Of a stretch of DNA of 64,000 nt, positions 1 through 11,856 are shown piece by piece. The stretch comes from Panopea generosa (Eukaryota > Mollusca > Bivalvia > Adapedonta > Hiatellidae). The DNA is taken from contig CM055899.1 of assembly GCA_029582155.1 (NCBI GenBank), positions 86,338,056 through 86,402,055 on the forward strand, in the 5' to 3' direction. Numbering within the stretch: position 1 is the stretch's first letter; each line of letters starts with the position of its first letter. The position numbers were made by a program, and so were the translations under genes. The notes beneath the pieces are model-generated. The model did not search any database. It was not told where the DNA came from and was given only the letters and a program-made list of their open reading frames with translations.

Positions 1-2055
1 TGTTAATCTGCATAGGGGACATTGATAGCCACCCTGCTGGTACCAAGCTAGTCATGTAAGTTTACACAGGGGACATTCAAAGCCCTGCTGGTATCAAGCT
101 AGTCATGTTAATCTGCATAGGGGACATTAAAAGCTCTACTGGTACCAAGCTAGTCATGTAAATCTACATAGGGGGCATTCAAACCCCTACTGGTATCAAG
201 CTTGTCATGTTAATCTGCATAGTGGACATTGAAAGCTCTACTGGTACCAAGCTAGTCATGTTAATCTACATAGGGGACATTGATAGCCAACCTTCTGGTA
301 CCAAGCTAGTCATGTAAATCTACATAGGGGGCATTCAAAGCCTTGCTGGTACCAAGCTTGTCATTTAAATTAAAATAGGGGACATTCAAAACTCTACTGG
401 TAACAAGACAGACATGTAAATATACAAAGGGGATATTCTAAGCCTGTTGTTACCAAGCTAGTCATGTTAATCTACATAGGGGGCATATAAAGCCCTGCTG
501 GTACCAAGCTAGTCATGTAAATGTACATAGGGGGTATTCCAATCCCTGCTGGTACACAGCTTGTCATGTAAATCTACACAGGGATATTCAAAGCCCTGCT
601 GGTACCAAGCTAGTCATGTAAGTTTACATGGGAGACTTTCAAAGCCCTGCTGGTACCAAGCTAGTCATGTAAGTCTACACGGGGAACATTCAAAGCCTTG
701 CTGGTACCAAGTTTGTCATGTAAGTCTACACTGGAGACATTCAAAGCTTTACTGGTACCAAGCTAGTCATGTAAGTCTACACAGGGGTCATTCAAAGTCC
801 TGCTTGTACCAAGCTAGTCACGTAAATTTACACAGGGAATATTCAAAGCCTTGCTGGTACCAAGCTAGTCATGTAAATCTTCACAGGGGACATTCAAAGT
901 CCTGCTGGTACCAAGCTAGTCATGTAAGTATACAAGGGGAACATTCAAAGCCTTGCTGGTACCAAGCTTGTCATGTAAGTCTACACGGGGGACATTCAAA
1001 GCCTTGCTGGTATCAAGCTAGTCATGTATGTTTACACAGGGGGTATTCCAAGCCCTGCTGGTACCAAGCTAGTCATGTAAGTCTACACGGGGAACATTCA
1101 AAGCCTTGCTGGTACCAAGCTTGTCATGTAAGTCTACACGGGGGACATTCAAAGCCCTGCTGGTATCAAGCTAGTCATGTAAGTCTACACGGGGAACATT
1201 CAAAGCCTTGCTGGTACCAAGCTTGTCATGTAAGTCTACACGGGGGACATTCAAAGCCTTGCTGGTACCAAGCTAGTCATGTAAGTCTACATAGGGGACA
1301 TTCCAAGCCTTGCTGGTATCAAGCTAGTCATGTTAATTTACACAGGGGGTATTCAAAGTCCTGCTGGTACAAAGCTAGTCATGTAAGTCTACACGGGGAA
1401 CATTCAAAGCCTTGCTGGTACCAAGCTTGTCATGTAAGTCTACACAGGGGACATTCAAAGCCTTGCTGGTACCAAGCTAGTCATGTAAGTCTACAAAGGG
1501 GACGTTCCAAGCCCTGCTCGTATCAAGCTAGTCATGTTAATTTACACAGGGGGTATTCAAAGCCCTGCTGGTACCAAGCTAGTCATGTAAATCTACATAG
1601 GGGACATTCCAAGCCCTGCTGGTACCAACCTAGTCATGTAATTCTACACGGGGAACATTCAAAGCCCTGCTGGTACCAAGCTAGTCATGTAAATCTACTT
1701 AGAGGACATTCCAAGCCCTGCTGGTACCAAGCTAGTCATGTAATTCTACACGGGGAACATTCAAAGCCCTGCTGGTACCAAGGTAGTCATGTAAATTTAA
1801 TATGGGGAAATTCAAAGCCTTGCTGGTACCAAACTAGTCATGTAAAACTACATAGGGGACATTCAAAGCAATACTACTGCTATCAAGCATCAAGTCCTGT
1901 AAATCGACATTGGGGACTTTCAAAACAACTTTGCTGGTACCAAGCTTAAAATCATGTAAATCTACATAAGGGACATTCAAAGTGCTAAAGGTCCTTTAAA
2001 TCGACCTTGGGAACATTCAAAACTGCCCTACAGGTATCAAGCTTAAAGTTATGTA
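1..2055. repeat. 51-bp minisatellite array (about 40 units), running off the left edge
   Basis: Units share the cores GGTACCAAGCTAGTCATGTA and GGGGACATTCAAAGCC at 51-bp spacing (for example 1111 to 1162). Because 51 is a multiple of 3, one plus-strand frame stays open from 561 to 1949 and reads as a 17-residue repeat. Units before 561 and after 1949 carry stops in the same phase, and unit variants show no clear preference for silent change. I read the long frame as a by-product of the array. The last units (1850-2055) are increasingly diverged. Confidence 0.93.
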
Positions 2056-2212
2056 TATCAAAAATGCCATTACTGAAAACTAACAGAAATTCTCAAATAA
2101 ACATCATTTTGCTCAAAGGTAGAGCAGCCTGACCTTTAATGTTGGATTGTAGTTTACAACAAACATAATTTATTATTTTAAAATAAAAATGAGTTTGATT
2201 CCAATATTATGC

Positions 2213-2335
2213 AACTTCAACATACTCCCTTATTTTAGTGCAAAGGGAGGTTATACTTCAACATACTCTCTTATTTTAATGCAAAGGGAGGTTATACTTC
2301 AACATACTTTCTTATTTTAATGTAAAGAGAGGTAA
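2213..2335. repeat. Three tandem copies of a ~41-bp unit
   Basis: CTTCAACATACTCCCTTATT followed by a short AAAGGGAGGTTATA tail occurs three times in a row, the third copy being the most diverged. Short local duplication in otherwise unique AT-rich sequence. Confidence 0.85.
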
Positions 2336-2597
2336 TTTACCAAGTTACAAACTTCAGACAGTTTAAGCTTTTTTATGTAACATAATTTGTGGCCTTTCAT
2401 TTCTTAAACAAAATTCTCTGCAGTTAGGCTATTCCACAGAGAATATTTTCACAATAAACAGTGTCATCACACAAAATGCTGCTTCATATAAATGGGCAAT
2501 AACTGATTATAAAACTGCCACCTTTAAGTTTTTCTTCCTATAAATGATTCACCTCACAAAATACATATGGATTCATGGATAGACTATTACAGTTGCA

Positions 2598-2800
2598 GGG
2601 TCCTCCGTGGCCAAGAGATCCATCAAGGCTCTGTCTCAAGACTGCTCATGTCTCACTGACTAAGGTTGCAGGTTCAAGCCAAGCTCGGCCTTAAAGCTTT
2701 ATGTGAGAGATTTAAAGCCAGTTACTTACAGAAGGATAGTGGTTCTGCTCAGAGTCAGGCTTCCTCCGATAAAAAAAGACTAAATGCCATTTATAATGTA
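2598..2800 (+). repeat. tRNA-derived SINE, family B (tRNA-Leu/Ser-like head)
   Basis: The head GGGTCCTCCGTGGCCAAGAG resembles a pol III A box. A B-box-like GGTTCAAGCC follows at about 2671, then a body with AGTTACTTACAGAAGGATAG and a TCCTCC segment. The same order of blocks occurs at 7828-8030. The long stretch between the boxes and the divergence from a cloverleaf make this a SINE, not a tRNA gene. A C-rich tract (2835-2905) follows. Confidence 0.75.
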
Positions 2801-2834
2801 TACTGCTGTATTGTTGTGTAACTGGCATTAAGCC

Positions 2835-2907
2835 TCCACCCCCACCCACTCATCCCACCCCAACCCAACTCATCACTACCCCACCCCCCTCATCCCACCC
2901 CGTCATA
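2835..2907. repeat. CCCCAC-rich low-complexity tract
   Basis: Short C-rich simple sequence with repeated CCCACCC and CATCCCACCCC blocks between two SINE copies. Confidence 0.8.
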
Positions 2908-2934
2908 CAGTTACAGCATGTTTCAAATACCAGT

Positions 2935-3150
2935 TGTGAAAGTCATGGTCCAGTGGTAGAGCACTTTACCCATGACCAGAGATCATGTTTGATCCTCCAC
3001 CACAGCTATGAGTTGTGTCCTTAAGAAAGACACTTTTTCTGCATATGCTTATTACTGGTTCTACCCAGGGAGACTTCGAGTGTCAATTGTATAAGTTGTA
3101 ATAACTTGTTTCACAACTCAAGTAAAATAAATAAGTTTAAACTAAATACA
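2935..3150 (+). repeat. tRNA-derived SINE, family C
   Basis: A tRNA-like head (GGTAGAGCACTTTACCCATG) is followed by the body blocks ACTTTTTCTGCATATGCTT and TGGTTCTACCCAGG and ends in AAATAAATAAGTTTAAACTA. The same body recurs at 32676-32870 (plus) and, inverted, at 8925-9110. Confidence 0.75.
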
Positions 3151-3589
3151 AGTGCATTATGGGTACAGGTGATAGTTATAACTGATAGTTGGATACACCT
3201 CAGAAACATTAATGTTTTTATATTCCACAAACTTAACTGTTAAAACTTTATTTTTGGGTGGTCCTTTTGTAAATTGGATGATATTCATAAGCACTCATAA
3301 TATAACTTAGTTTCAGGTGGTCCTAAAGAGAAAATTGTTAATTAGCTTGCATATCCTTGTATATCTTTCAGCTTTACTAAGCCTACCTTTCTAAAATGAT
3401 TGAATTACCAATTAAAATCAATCAAAATATTTTTTTTTACCATGTTCAAATTTCAAAGTTAAAATCAACAATTTACATTTCATATTCCAGCAAGATTAAT
3501 TCTGAAATCAATGATAAAAAAAATCAATTTCACTGAAGCTGAGTTTGTAATATTAAGAATACAATTATGTTTCCAGAAGCCATTAACCA

Positions 3590-3900
3590 CTGATTGATTG
3601 ACTGATTGATTGATTGACTGATTGAATATTAAGCATCATTTTCATGCCATCAAGAGCTAACAGACGCTCAGTTAACCTAACAACTCTTTCCTGGGATCCG
3701 GTTAGATTAACCAGAACTCAAGCACACCCATCTCTGCAAGCAAGTAATTGATAAATTTTCCATTTGAATCAGCAGTGAGAGAGGAATGACAGTGAGACAC
3801 AAATGTCATATATAAATGATCATGGAGACTGTGGCCGGGTGGGAATTTAAATTCACAACCCCTGGATTTATAGTCAGACGCAGTTAACTTTCACAAAACA
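3590..3900 (-). repeat. tRNA-derived SINE, family A, inverted, with a TGATTGAT microsatellite at its tail
   Basis: Read on the minus strand, a tRNA-like head with a B box lies near 3855-3890. It is followed by body blocks matching 47095-47375: GTCTC, CTCACC, GGAAA and a tail ending in the motif seen here as AGCATCATTTTCATGCCATC. A (TGATTGAC)n microsatellite (3590-3626) abuts the 3' tail. Confidence 0.75.
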
Positions 3901-4324
3901 AGGACAAATGTTGTGTCTGTACTAAGAGATGAACCATCAGCGCTACAAATAGTCATGCAAAATCAGGTTTTTTTCTTAATAATTCTATTTCAATAAAAAA
4001 TCTACTGTTGTACATTTTTTAATGAAATACAATTATTAAGAAAGTTATAAGGAAAACTGTAACCAGCAGCGAGCATTTTTCCTCCATTTTTTTACACCCT
4101 ATTTACCATCACGTGGGTTCGCCACAGTGTAGAAAGAACTGCAAAGTTGCAGATTGTGATTTATACAGATTATCAAGGAGATCGTGCTAAAACTGGAGAA
4201 AATATCGTTCTCTCTGCAAACAAGACCAATGGCTTAACATACCAACACCCTCTGAAGGTTGACACTTTGGCAACACCTTACCCAAACAAGGCATTATTGC
4301 CGTTAGTTTAAAATAAAAGCTGTG

Positions 4325-4403
4325 ACATCAACGGGTATCAAACCCAAGTAGGTCTCTGGATCTTTGAGCCAGAATACTAACCGCTAGGCCAAGACAACGC
4401 CTA
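4325..4403 (-). repeat. tRNA-like SINE head fragment, inverted
   Basis: The reverse complement reads GGCCTAGCGGTTAGTATTCT, then GGGTTTGATACCC, which look like A and B boxes of a tRNA-derived repeat. No acceptor-stem pairing was evident, so I do not call a tRNA gene. Confidence 0.5.
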
Positions 4404-4604
4404 TCTAATATGAAAAAGACCAAACTTTCACCACAATAAGTTCTCTCTCACCCGTATAAATGTAATAAAACAAATAGTACTGATGCAAACCAAAGGTGAA
4501 TGACTTGATACAGTGGTATACTTTATTTCTTCTGGTAGATCTATTTTATTTTTTTGCTTTAATTCACTGACATCTTGAGAGCAATGAACCCTGTTTAGCC
4601 GACT

Positions 4605-4722
4605 TTTCTCTCTCTCTATCTATTCCAATTATAATCATAATTATTAGATCTCTCTATCTATTCCAATTATATTCATAATTATTAGATCTCTCTTTCTATC
4701 CCAATTATATACACAAGTAATA
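4605..4722. repeat. Three tandem copies of a ~38-bp unit
   Basis: TCTCTCTATCTATTCCAATT followed by ATAATCATAATTATTAGA is repeated three times with decreasing similarity. Confidence 0.8.
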
Positions 4723-4974
4723 GACATTCTAAGCACAATGGTAGAATAGCAGGGTTTTGGCAAGATTAATTTAATGGTGTTTAATTAAGAGTGTTTTATT
4801 AAACACTAAATTGAATCTAATTGTTGCATATGATTACAGTGTCATTTGCATATATTGTAATATGTGAATACAGAAGATGGGTTATTTGTCAGGAAATCAT
4901 TAGATTTCATTCAGGTGATTTTTTTTTTCAACTGAATATTAAAAAGCCACAATTTTTTATCTGATGGTTGAATG

Positions 4975-6650
4975 TGGTTTAATGGTGGTGTACAATCTAT
5001 ATTTGTGTACAGTGCAGTGGTCTACAGTGTAATGTGTTTTATAAACTCTGTTTAGTGTAGTTGTGTAGAGTGTAGTGGTGTCCTATGTAATGTATTGGTA
5101 TAAAGTGTATTGATGTAAAGTATATTGTGGCTGTGTCCTGTGTAATGTACAGTGTAGTGGTGTCCTATGTTATGTATTGGTATAAAATGTATTGATGTAA
5201 AGTATATTGTGGCTGTGTCCTGTGTAATGTAGTTGTGTACTGTGTAGTGGTGTCCTATGTAATGTATTGGTATAAAGTGTATTGATGTAAAGTATATTGT
5301 GGCTGTGTCCTGTGTAATGTACGGTGTAGTGGTGTCCTATGTAATGTATTGGTATAAAGTGTATTGATGTAAAGTATATTGTGGCTGTGTCCTGTGTAAT
5401 GTATGGTGTAGTGGTGTCCTATGTAATGTATTGGTATAAAGTGTATTGATGTAAAGTATATTGTGGCTGTGTCCTGTGTAATGTACGATGTAGTGGTGTC
5501 CTATGTAATGTATTGGTATAAAGTGTATTGATGTAAAGTATATTGTGGCTGTGTCCAGTGTAGTGTAGTTGTGTACAGTGTAGTGGTGTCCTATGTAATG
5601 TATCGGTATAGTGTATTGATGTAAAGTATATTGTGGCTGTGTCCAGTGTAGTGTAGTTGTGTACAGTGTAGTGGTGTCCTATGTAATGTATTGGTATAGT
5701 GTATTGATGTAAAGTATATTGAGGCTGTGTCCCATGTATTGTAGTAGTGTACAGTGTAGTGGTGTCCTATGTAATGTATTGGTATAAAGTGTATTTATGT
5801 TTAGTTTATTGTGGCTGCGTACCATGTAGTTTAGTTGTGTACAGTGTAGTGGTATACAGTGTAATGTATTGGTATAAAGTGTATTTATGTTTAGTTTATT
5901 GTAGCTGCGTACCATGTAGTTTAGTTGTGTACAGTGTAGTGGTATACAGTGTAATGTATTGGTATTAAGTGTATTTATGTAAAGTATATTGTGGCTGTGT
6001 CCAGTGTAGTATAGTAGTGTACAGTGTAGTGGTGTCCTATGTAAAGTATTGGTATAAAGTGTATTGATGTTAAGTAAATTGTGGCTGTGTCCAATGCAGT
6101 GTAGTTGTGTATAGTGTAGTGGTGTCCTATGTAATGTATTGGTATAAAGTGCAAAATGTTAAGTATATTGTGACTGTGTAATGTAGTTGTGTTTAGTGTA
6201 GTGGTGACCTATGTAATGTATTGGTGCAAAGTGTATTGAAGTAAAATATATTGTGATTGTGTCCAGTGTACTGTAGTGGTGTCCTTTGTAATGTATTGAT
6301 ATAAAGTATATTGTGACTGTGTCCAGTGTAGTGTAGTTGTGTACAGCGTAGTAGTGTCCTATGTAATGTATTGGTATAAAGTGTATTGATGTAAAGTATA
6401 TTGTTGCTGTGTCCCGTGTAGTGTAGTTGTGTACTGTGTAGTGATGAACAGTGTAATGCATTTTATAAACTAACTCTGTATAGTGTAGTGGTGTCCTATG
6501 TAATGTATTGGTATAGTGTATTGATGTAAAGTATACTGAGGCTGTGTCCCATGTATTGTAGTAGTGTACAGTGTAGAGGTGTCCTATGTAATGTATTTGT
6601 ATAAAGTGTATTGATGTATTGACTGTATCCTGTGTAGTTTTGTGGTGCGC
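4975..6650. repeat. 82-bp tandem array (about 18-20 units)
   Basis: GTATTGATGTAAAGTATATT and GTGGTGTCCTATGTAATGTA recur every 82 bp in the central part (for example 5281, 5363, 5445). Longer units carry an extra GTTGTGTACAGTGTA block. Both edges are diverged. Open frames on either strand (5679-5915, 5747-5968, 6159-6764) are repeat by-products. Confidence 0.92.
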
Positions 6651-7485
6651 AAAGTGTGTAGTTGTATAGTGAAAAATGTTAACTTTGTCATTTCTGAAGG
6701 TATCTATATTCCTGCAAATATCTAAATGCCCTTTGTTGGAAAACCTGACACAACTGGTTGACAAATTAGCCAGCTGTTCATTTAGGCCTAATTTGTCAGC
6801 TGAAGGTGTAACAAGTCATTCCTTATCTCCGTCTAATCTACAGGTAATGCCGTATTATATATATCCAATAGACACCTAGATGTTTTCCTGCTCATTAGTT
6901 TACTAGTCTGCAGCATGGCAGCAAACATTAGTTGAAATTAGGCTAATGGTATTGAACATAATTGTGGCTTGAGCTCAGACAGCAGCAGATACTGATACTT
7001 GGCACATTGTTTCGCACTATGATAATTCCCTTCAAATGTTTTGAGGGAATTTAAATTTCCATGGATTGAACACTTGTACGATGACATAACAGACTATGAT
7101 TGGATTTCGTTCATCTGGTTTCATTCACTGATATGATGTTTCTGTTCTCCAGAAGAAACACTCCAAACGGTTAGTTATTTGCCAAAATTAACACAACAGG
7201 ATGCAATTTTGTTTTAATTTCGGTTAGATAAATCGCAAATGTGCATGCTGTGATTACGCAGATATTAAGCATGTTGTTGGATACATACTCAATATACTCC
7301 TCTTGTACTGAGTATTTCTCAGAGTCAGACTGACTCAGTTTTTATTATTTTGATGATTTTTTAAATGCTATTATTGAAACAGTTGTGTGATATCTAACAA
7401 CTGACATCATTTAAAACTGTGATCAGAAAAGTATGATGCTATTCCATAATTAAAAAGTTTGATTTGTTTGAATATATTCAACTTA
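6651..7485. other. Unique AT-rich sequence, no gene recognised
   Basis: A plus-strand frame (6676-6879) is open but has no recognisable domain. A CAG/GTAATG junction at 6841 resembles a splice donor, but there is no other support for an exon. Nothing else stands out. Confidence 0.5.
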
Positions 7486-7489
7486 AGTC

Positions 7490-7735
7490 TAACAGACAAT
7501 CAGTTAACCTAACCACTTTTTCCTGGGACCCTGGAAGGTTGACCGGTTAGCTTAGTCTGTAGTGCGGCTGACAATCAATCAAGGGAATTATGAATCATCT
7601 CACAGTCTCTGTGATGATTGATATACAACATTGTGTCTCACCGTCATTCGTCTCTTACCACTGATTCAAGTGGAAAAGATTACTGCAGAGATGGATGTGC
7701 CCGAATACTGACCCTGCTATAATTTACAGATATAT
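7490..7735. repeat. Rearranged family A SINE: inverted tail joined to a forward body
   Basis: The left half (7490-7545) carries the family A tail in minus orientation (AACAGACAATCAGTTAACCT, then TTTCCTGGGACC). The right half (7545-7735) carries the family A head remnant and body in plus orientation (TTGTGTCTCACCG, ACTGATTCAAGTGGAAAAG, GATGGATGTGCCC). The result is an inverted chimera of two copies. Confidence 0.65.
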
Positions 7736-7827
7736 ACCGGTAATATAAAATGTACATTTACAAGTATGTTGTTTTATAGGCAATTAACGAGAGTAAAGTG
7801 GTTTTATCTTACTGAATAAATGGGTCC

Positions 7828-8030
7828 TCCCTGGCCGAGTGGTCTAAGGCATCATCTCAATATCACTACACTGTCACCGCTAAGGTCGTGGGTTCGAGTC
7901 CCGCTTGCTTCAAAAACTTTATTTGAGAAAGTTTCCAGTTACTTGCAAAAGGACGATGATTCTACTCAGTCTGATTCAGTCTGAGGTTTTCCTCCACCAG
8001 TAAAACTCCGGGATATGCCATATATAACCA
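7828..8030 (+). repeat. tRNA-derived SINE, family B (best-preserved head)
   Basis: The head GGGTCCTCCCTGGCCGAGTG and the B box GGTCGTGGGTTCGAGTCCCG are both clear, with about 65 bp between them. The body continues with TTTGAGAAAGTTTCCAGTTA, AAGGACGATGATTCTACTCA and a TCCTCCACCAGTAAAA tail. This copy is the reference used here for the origin of the 32-bp array at 15.9-16.6 kb. Confidence 0.8.
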
Positions 8031-8425
8031 CTCGAAACACCTTGGCTATTACTACGTAATAACCTCGGAAATAATACGGGGGCCGCCATATTGCTGTGAC
8101 CCGGCCTTTCTGCCGAGTACCAGACTAACACATGGCCGGACTACATTCAAAATGGAGACTATCAACCTGAAAACGTGCTCATTATGTTTACTAAAAAATA
8201 GAGACATGCATAATGTTATTGGCAGAAAAAGCTTTGAATTAATTTGTTTCCATTATGTCCAAAGAATACTGAATGCAAGTCGAAAAATCAGCCATTTTTG
8301 TTTACGATAATAACGGGAAGTAACTTGCCGGGGCAAATTACCAATTGGTGTATTCCTACAATTATTTACGAGGTCTAATACCGAAGATGACGGAATTTGG
8401 CGAGTATGTACGATTGATATATAAC
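8031..8425. mobile_element. Possible inverted-repeat MITE
   Basis: The left end starts ACTCG and, about 22 bases on, carries TAATAACCTCGGAAATAAT. The reverse complement of the right end (near 8355-8405) shows ACTCG, a similar gap and ATTAGACCTCGTAAATAAT. The stretches between these blocks do not match well, so this is tentative. ATATATAACC occurs at both flanks but not at a clean offset. Confidence 0.35.
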
Positions 8426-8924
8426 CTGAAATGTGTTGAAAATGATGTTAAACCCCATTTACTGAATTATATAAGCTAATGATATATGGGAAATGTAGAT
8501 TCTTTAGCAGACTTTTTCCAACATGCAATTCACAGAAAAAAAAGAATACAGAAGTAAGAAATTCCCCACTTGCTGCATTAAACAGATGTATGCATTATCA
8601 AAATTATCATTTGAAATTGGCTAATTTCAACTTGGATAATTATGTTCTACAAATATTATGACTTGACCTTTTAACCTGTAAGAATACCAGACATGATGGT
8701 CAATATAAGAGAAGATGGTTTAAAATATTGATGAATATTCCAATCTATTCATTTGTTTTTATCTCAGGAGACACTGTCAATTACCTAAATAATATTCTGT
8801 TGCTACACCTTATCACAATATGTTTACGCAAACTTTTGATGGTTTGTGAATAATTAGCGATGATAAATTGGGGATACACTGACAATGAATTGCGAAAAAT
8901 AACAAAACAATAATTGCAAACAAC
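8426..8924. other. Unique AT-rich sequence, no gene seen
   Basis: A 60-residue plus frame (8479-8661) has no recognisable feature. Otherwise there is nothing to report. Confidence 0.5.
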
Positions 8925-9112
8925 CAAAACTTTATGTTAGGATACAAAACACTATTCACAACAAACTATCATAGAACCAGCACAAAGCATATGCGGAATA
9001 AGTGTCTTGCTCAGGTGTTACCACACACAGCCGTAGTGGAGGATCGTACCCACAACCCTCCGATCATGGGTTCAGTGCTCTACCACTGTATCACGCGCTT
9101 CTTGTACCATTT
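8925..9112 (-). repeat. tRNA-derived SINE, family C, inverted
   Basis: Read on the minus strand: TGGTAGAGCACTGAACCCAT, a B-box-like segment, then GAGCAAGACACTTATTCCGC and a TTTGTGCTGGTTCTA block, matching the family C copies at 2935 and 32676. Confidence 0.72.
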
Positions 9113-9640
9113 TTCAAGTCTTTTGTATTGGACTGGATTAGATTTTGAATTGGACTTCCAACAAATCCTGGAATCGTTGTTACGTTTAATGCAAGAATAA
9201 ATAAATACAATTGTATTTCATTATAACTGAATAGTCTGTTTCCAGTCCAATAATTCCCTGACTGTAATCTTTTGGTGCAGACTGCATATCCATTAATTAC
9301 TTTTTAACAAAACTTCCAAATACGAACATACATTAATCCTTTGACCACAAAGACTGTTGCCGGACAGAGATTCAAACTCACTACCCCTGAATTGATAGTC
9401 AGACGTCATGCTCCTGATTGCTATAACTGGGCAAGGCAAATTATACAGTATCTACTTGTAAGTTTGTTAAAACAAAGTGCTAGATTGTTGGTATACATAG
9501 CACAATTTAGCTGTAAGTGATGGGCACATTATGGACATTTTCACACAACTTGTGATCAGACATGTTCACCTTGAGCTTAAAAAATGCAACTCAGATAGAA
9601 ACACATGCTAATAAAAGCTAACAGGCAAAAACAATAGAAC
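9113..9640. other. Mostly unique sequence with a family A SINE head remnant
   Basis: At about 9352-9425 the minus strand carries a degraded family A head (CAATTCAGGGGTAGTGAGTT with a B-box-like neighbour). No gene is seen. Confidence 0.45.
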
Positions 9641-9769
9641 ATGGCAGTTCTCCCGATAACCTCCCCCCCCTTCCTCCCCAGCAAAACCTATATAGAAACA
9701 CATGCAATTAACAGAAACAATAAAAAAAATGTAACTGGCACTTCTTCACCATTTCACCATCCACGACCA

Positions 9770-10695
9770 CTCTCCACCCCATACCCCCACTCCCCTTCCT
9801 TCACACCCACCCACTCCTATCTTCCCCATGAAATCTTCACTATTCATGAGCACAAAACACAATCAAATGTTCATTCCCCAAACCACTCCCCTTCCTACAC
9901 ATCCACCCCCATCTCCCACTGAAATCTTCACTATTCATGAGCACAAAACACAATCCAATGTTCATACCCCAAACCACTCCCCTTCCTACACATCCACCCC
10001 CATCTCCCCATGAAATCTTCACTATTCATGAGCACAAAACACAATCCAATGTTCATATCCCAAACCACTCCCCTTCCTACACATCCACCCCCATCTCCCA
10101 CTGAAATCTTCATTATTCATGAGCACAAAACACAATCCAATGTTCATACCCCAAACCACTCCCCTTCCTACACATCCACCCCCATCTCCCACTGAAATCT
10201 TCATTATTCATGAGCACAAAACACAATCCAATGTTCATACCCCAAACCACTCCCCTTCCTACACATCCACCCCCATCTCCCACTGAAATCTTCACTATTC
10301 ATGAGCACAAAACACAATCCAATGTTCATACCCCAAACCACTCCCCTTCCTACATATCCACCCCCATCTCCCACTGAAATCTTCACTATTCATGAGCACA
10401 AAACACAATCCAATGTTCATACCCCAAACCACTCCCCTTCCTACACATCCACCCCCATCTCCCACTGAAATCTTCACTATTCATGAGCACAAAACACAAT
10501 CCAATGTTCATACCCCAAACCACTCCCCTTCCTACACATCCACCCCCATCTCCCACTGAAATCTTCACTATTCATGAGCACAAAACACAATCCAATGTTC
10601 ATACCCCAAACCACTCCCCTTCCTACACATCCACCCCCATCTCCCACTGAAATCTTCACTATTCATGAGCACAAAACACAATCCAATGTTCATTC
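9770..10695. repeat. 91-bp tandem array, about 9-10 near-identical units
   Basis: GAAATCTTCACTATTCATGA is spaced every 91 bp from 9830 to about 10650. Units differ mostly by single bases (CATGAAATC versus CACTGAAATC, TTCACT versus TTCATT). The high identity suggests recent expansion or homogenisation. The regular 60-61-residue frames on both strands are the array read in successive phases. Confidence 0.95.
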
Positions 10696-10699
10696 CATT

Positions 10700-11045
10700 C
10701 CAAAACAAGGGATTAGTATCTTATGTTTGTCCCATTTCCATAGCAGCCTTTCAGCGTTGTTGCGCTACTAACTTTTACCTGCACCACCGTAAACACTTAC
10801 ATCTGCAAACACTTATATGATGGAAAAGAGCAGCAATAACACGAACAATTACCTAATTATTGTTATTATAACAAAACACATTTTGTCTCGCTGTGTCTTC
10901 ATAACTGGAACAATGGATATGAAAGACTCAAAAGTCTTCTTAAAATGATGGCGATTAGGCGGCAGTGGATTAAACATTTAAACCAGTCGTTACATTTGTC
11001 TAAGGTTGGTCTCAAGTTTTCATCTCTATGTGCAATATCATTTAT
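10700..11045. other. Unique sequence between two arrays, no gene seen
   Basis: No recognisable open frame, RNA or repeat was found. Confidence 0.5.
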
Positions 11046-11856
11046 AAATTATATTTATTTTTTTTTTATTTAACAGTTGTTAGATTAGGTTTTCATATTT
11101 ATATTCGATATTATTTATATATTTATTTTATTTTTATTTGACCGGTTGTTAGATTTGTAACAGACTGGTCTCAGGTTTTTATATTTATATTCAATATTAT
11201 TTATATATTTATTTTATTTCAATTTGACTGGTTGTTAGATTGGTACCAGACTGGTCCCAGGTTTTCATATTTATATTCAATATTGGTTATGTATCTATTT
11301 TATTTTTATTTGGCTGGTTGTTGGACTGGTAACAGACTGGTCTCAGGTTTTCATATTTATATTCAATATTGTTTATGTATTTATTTTATTTTTATTTGGC
11401 CGGTTGTTAGATTGGTAACAGACTGGTCTCAGGTTTTCATATTTATAGTCAATATTAACTAATATATATTTATCTTATTTCTATTTGACTAGTTGTCAGA
11501 TTGGTAACAGACTGGTCTCAGGTTTTCATATTTATATTCAATATTGTTTATATATTTATTTTATTTTTATTTGACCGGTTGTTAGATTGGTAACAGACTG
11601 GTCTCAGGTTTTCATATTTATATTCAATTTTATTTTAGCTATTTTCAAACAGGTTATTAAATTTATCTAAGACCTGATTTGTCTAAGATTCATCAATAAA
11701 TTCAGTAACATTTATTTTATTTTCATATAACCGGTTCTTAGATGGGTATTAGACAGGTCTAAGGTTTTCATCTATATATTCAGTATTGTTTCTTTTATTT
11801 TTATCTGACTGGATGTTATATTGAAAACAGACTGGTCTAAGGTTTTCATCTATATA
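11046..11856. repeat. ~86-bp tandem array, left part
   Basis: GGTTGTTAGATTGGTAACAG, then CTGGTCTCAGGTTTTCATAT, recur at 86-89 bp spacing (for example 11316, 11402, 11491, 11577). Units diverge towards the right. The array is interrupted at 11857 by a MITE and resumes at 12733. Confidence 0.92.

Noticed and set aside
561-1949. 462-residue repetitive protein
   Set aside because: It is the 51-bp array read in one phase. Other units carry stops in that phase, and there is no promoter, splice or domain evidence.
1-2055. CRISPR array or phage-type repeat system
   Set aside because: The repeats are contiguous without unique spacers, and the DNA is eukaryotic (spliced genes, SINEs).
7828-7915. tRNA-Leu or tRNA-Ser gene
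   Set aside because: The A and B boxes are good, but the stems do not pair convincingly and the same sequence continues into a shared SINE body.
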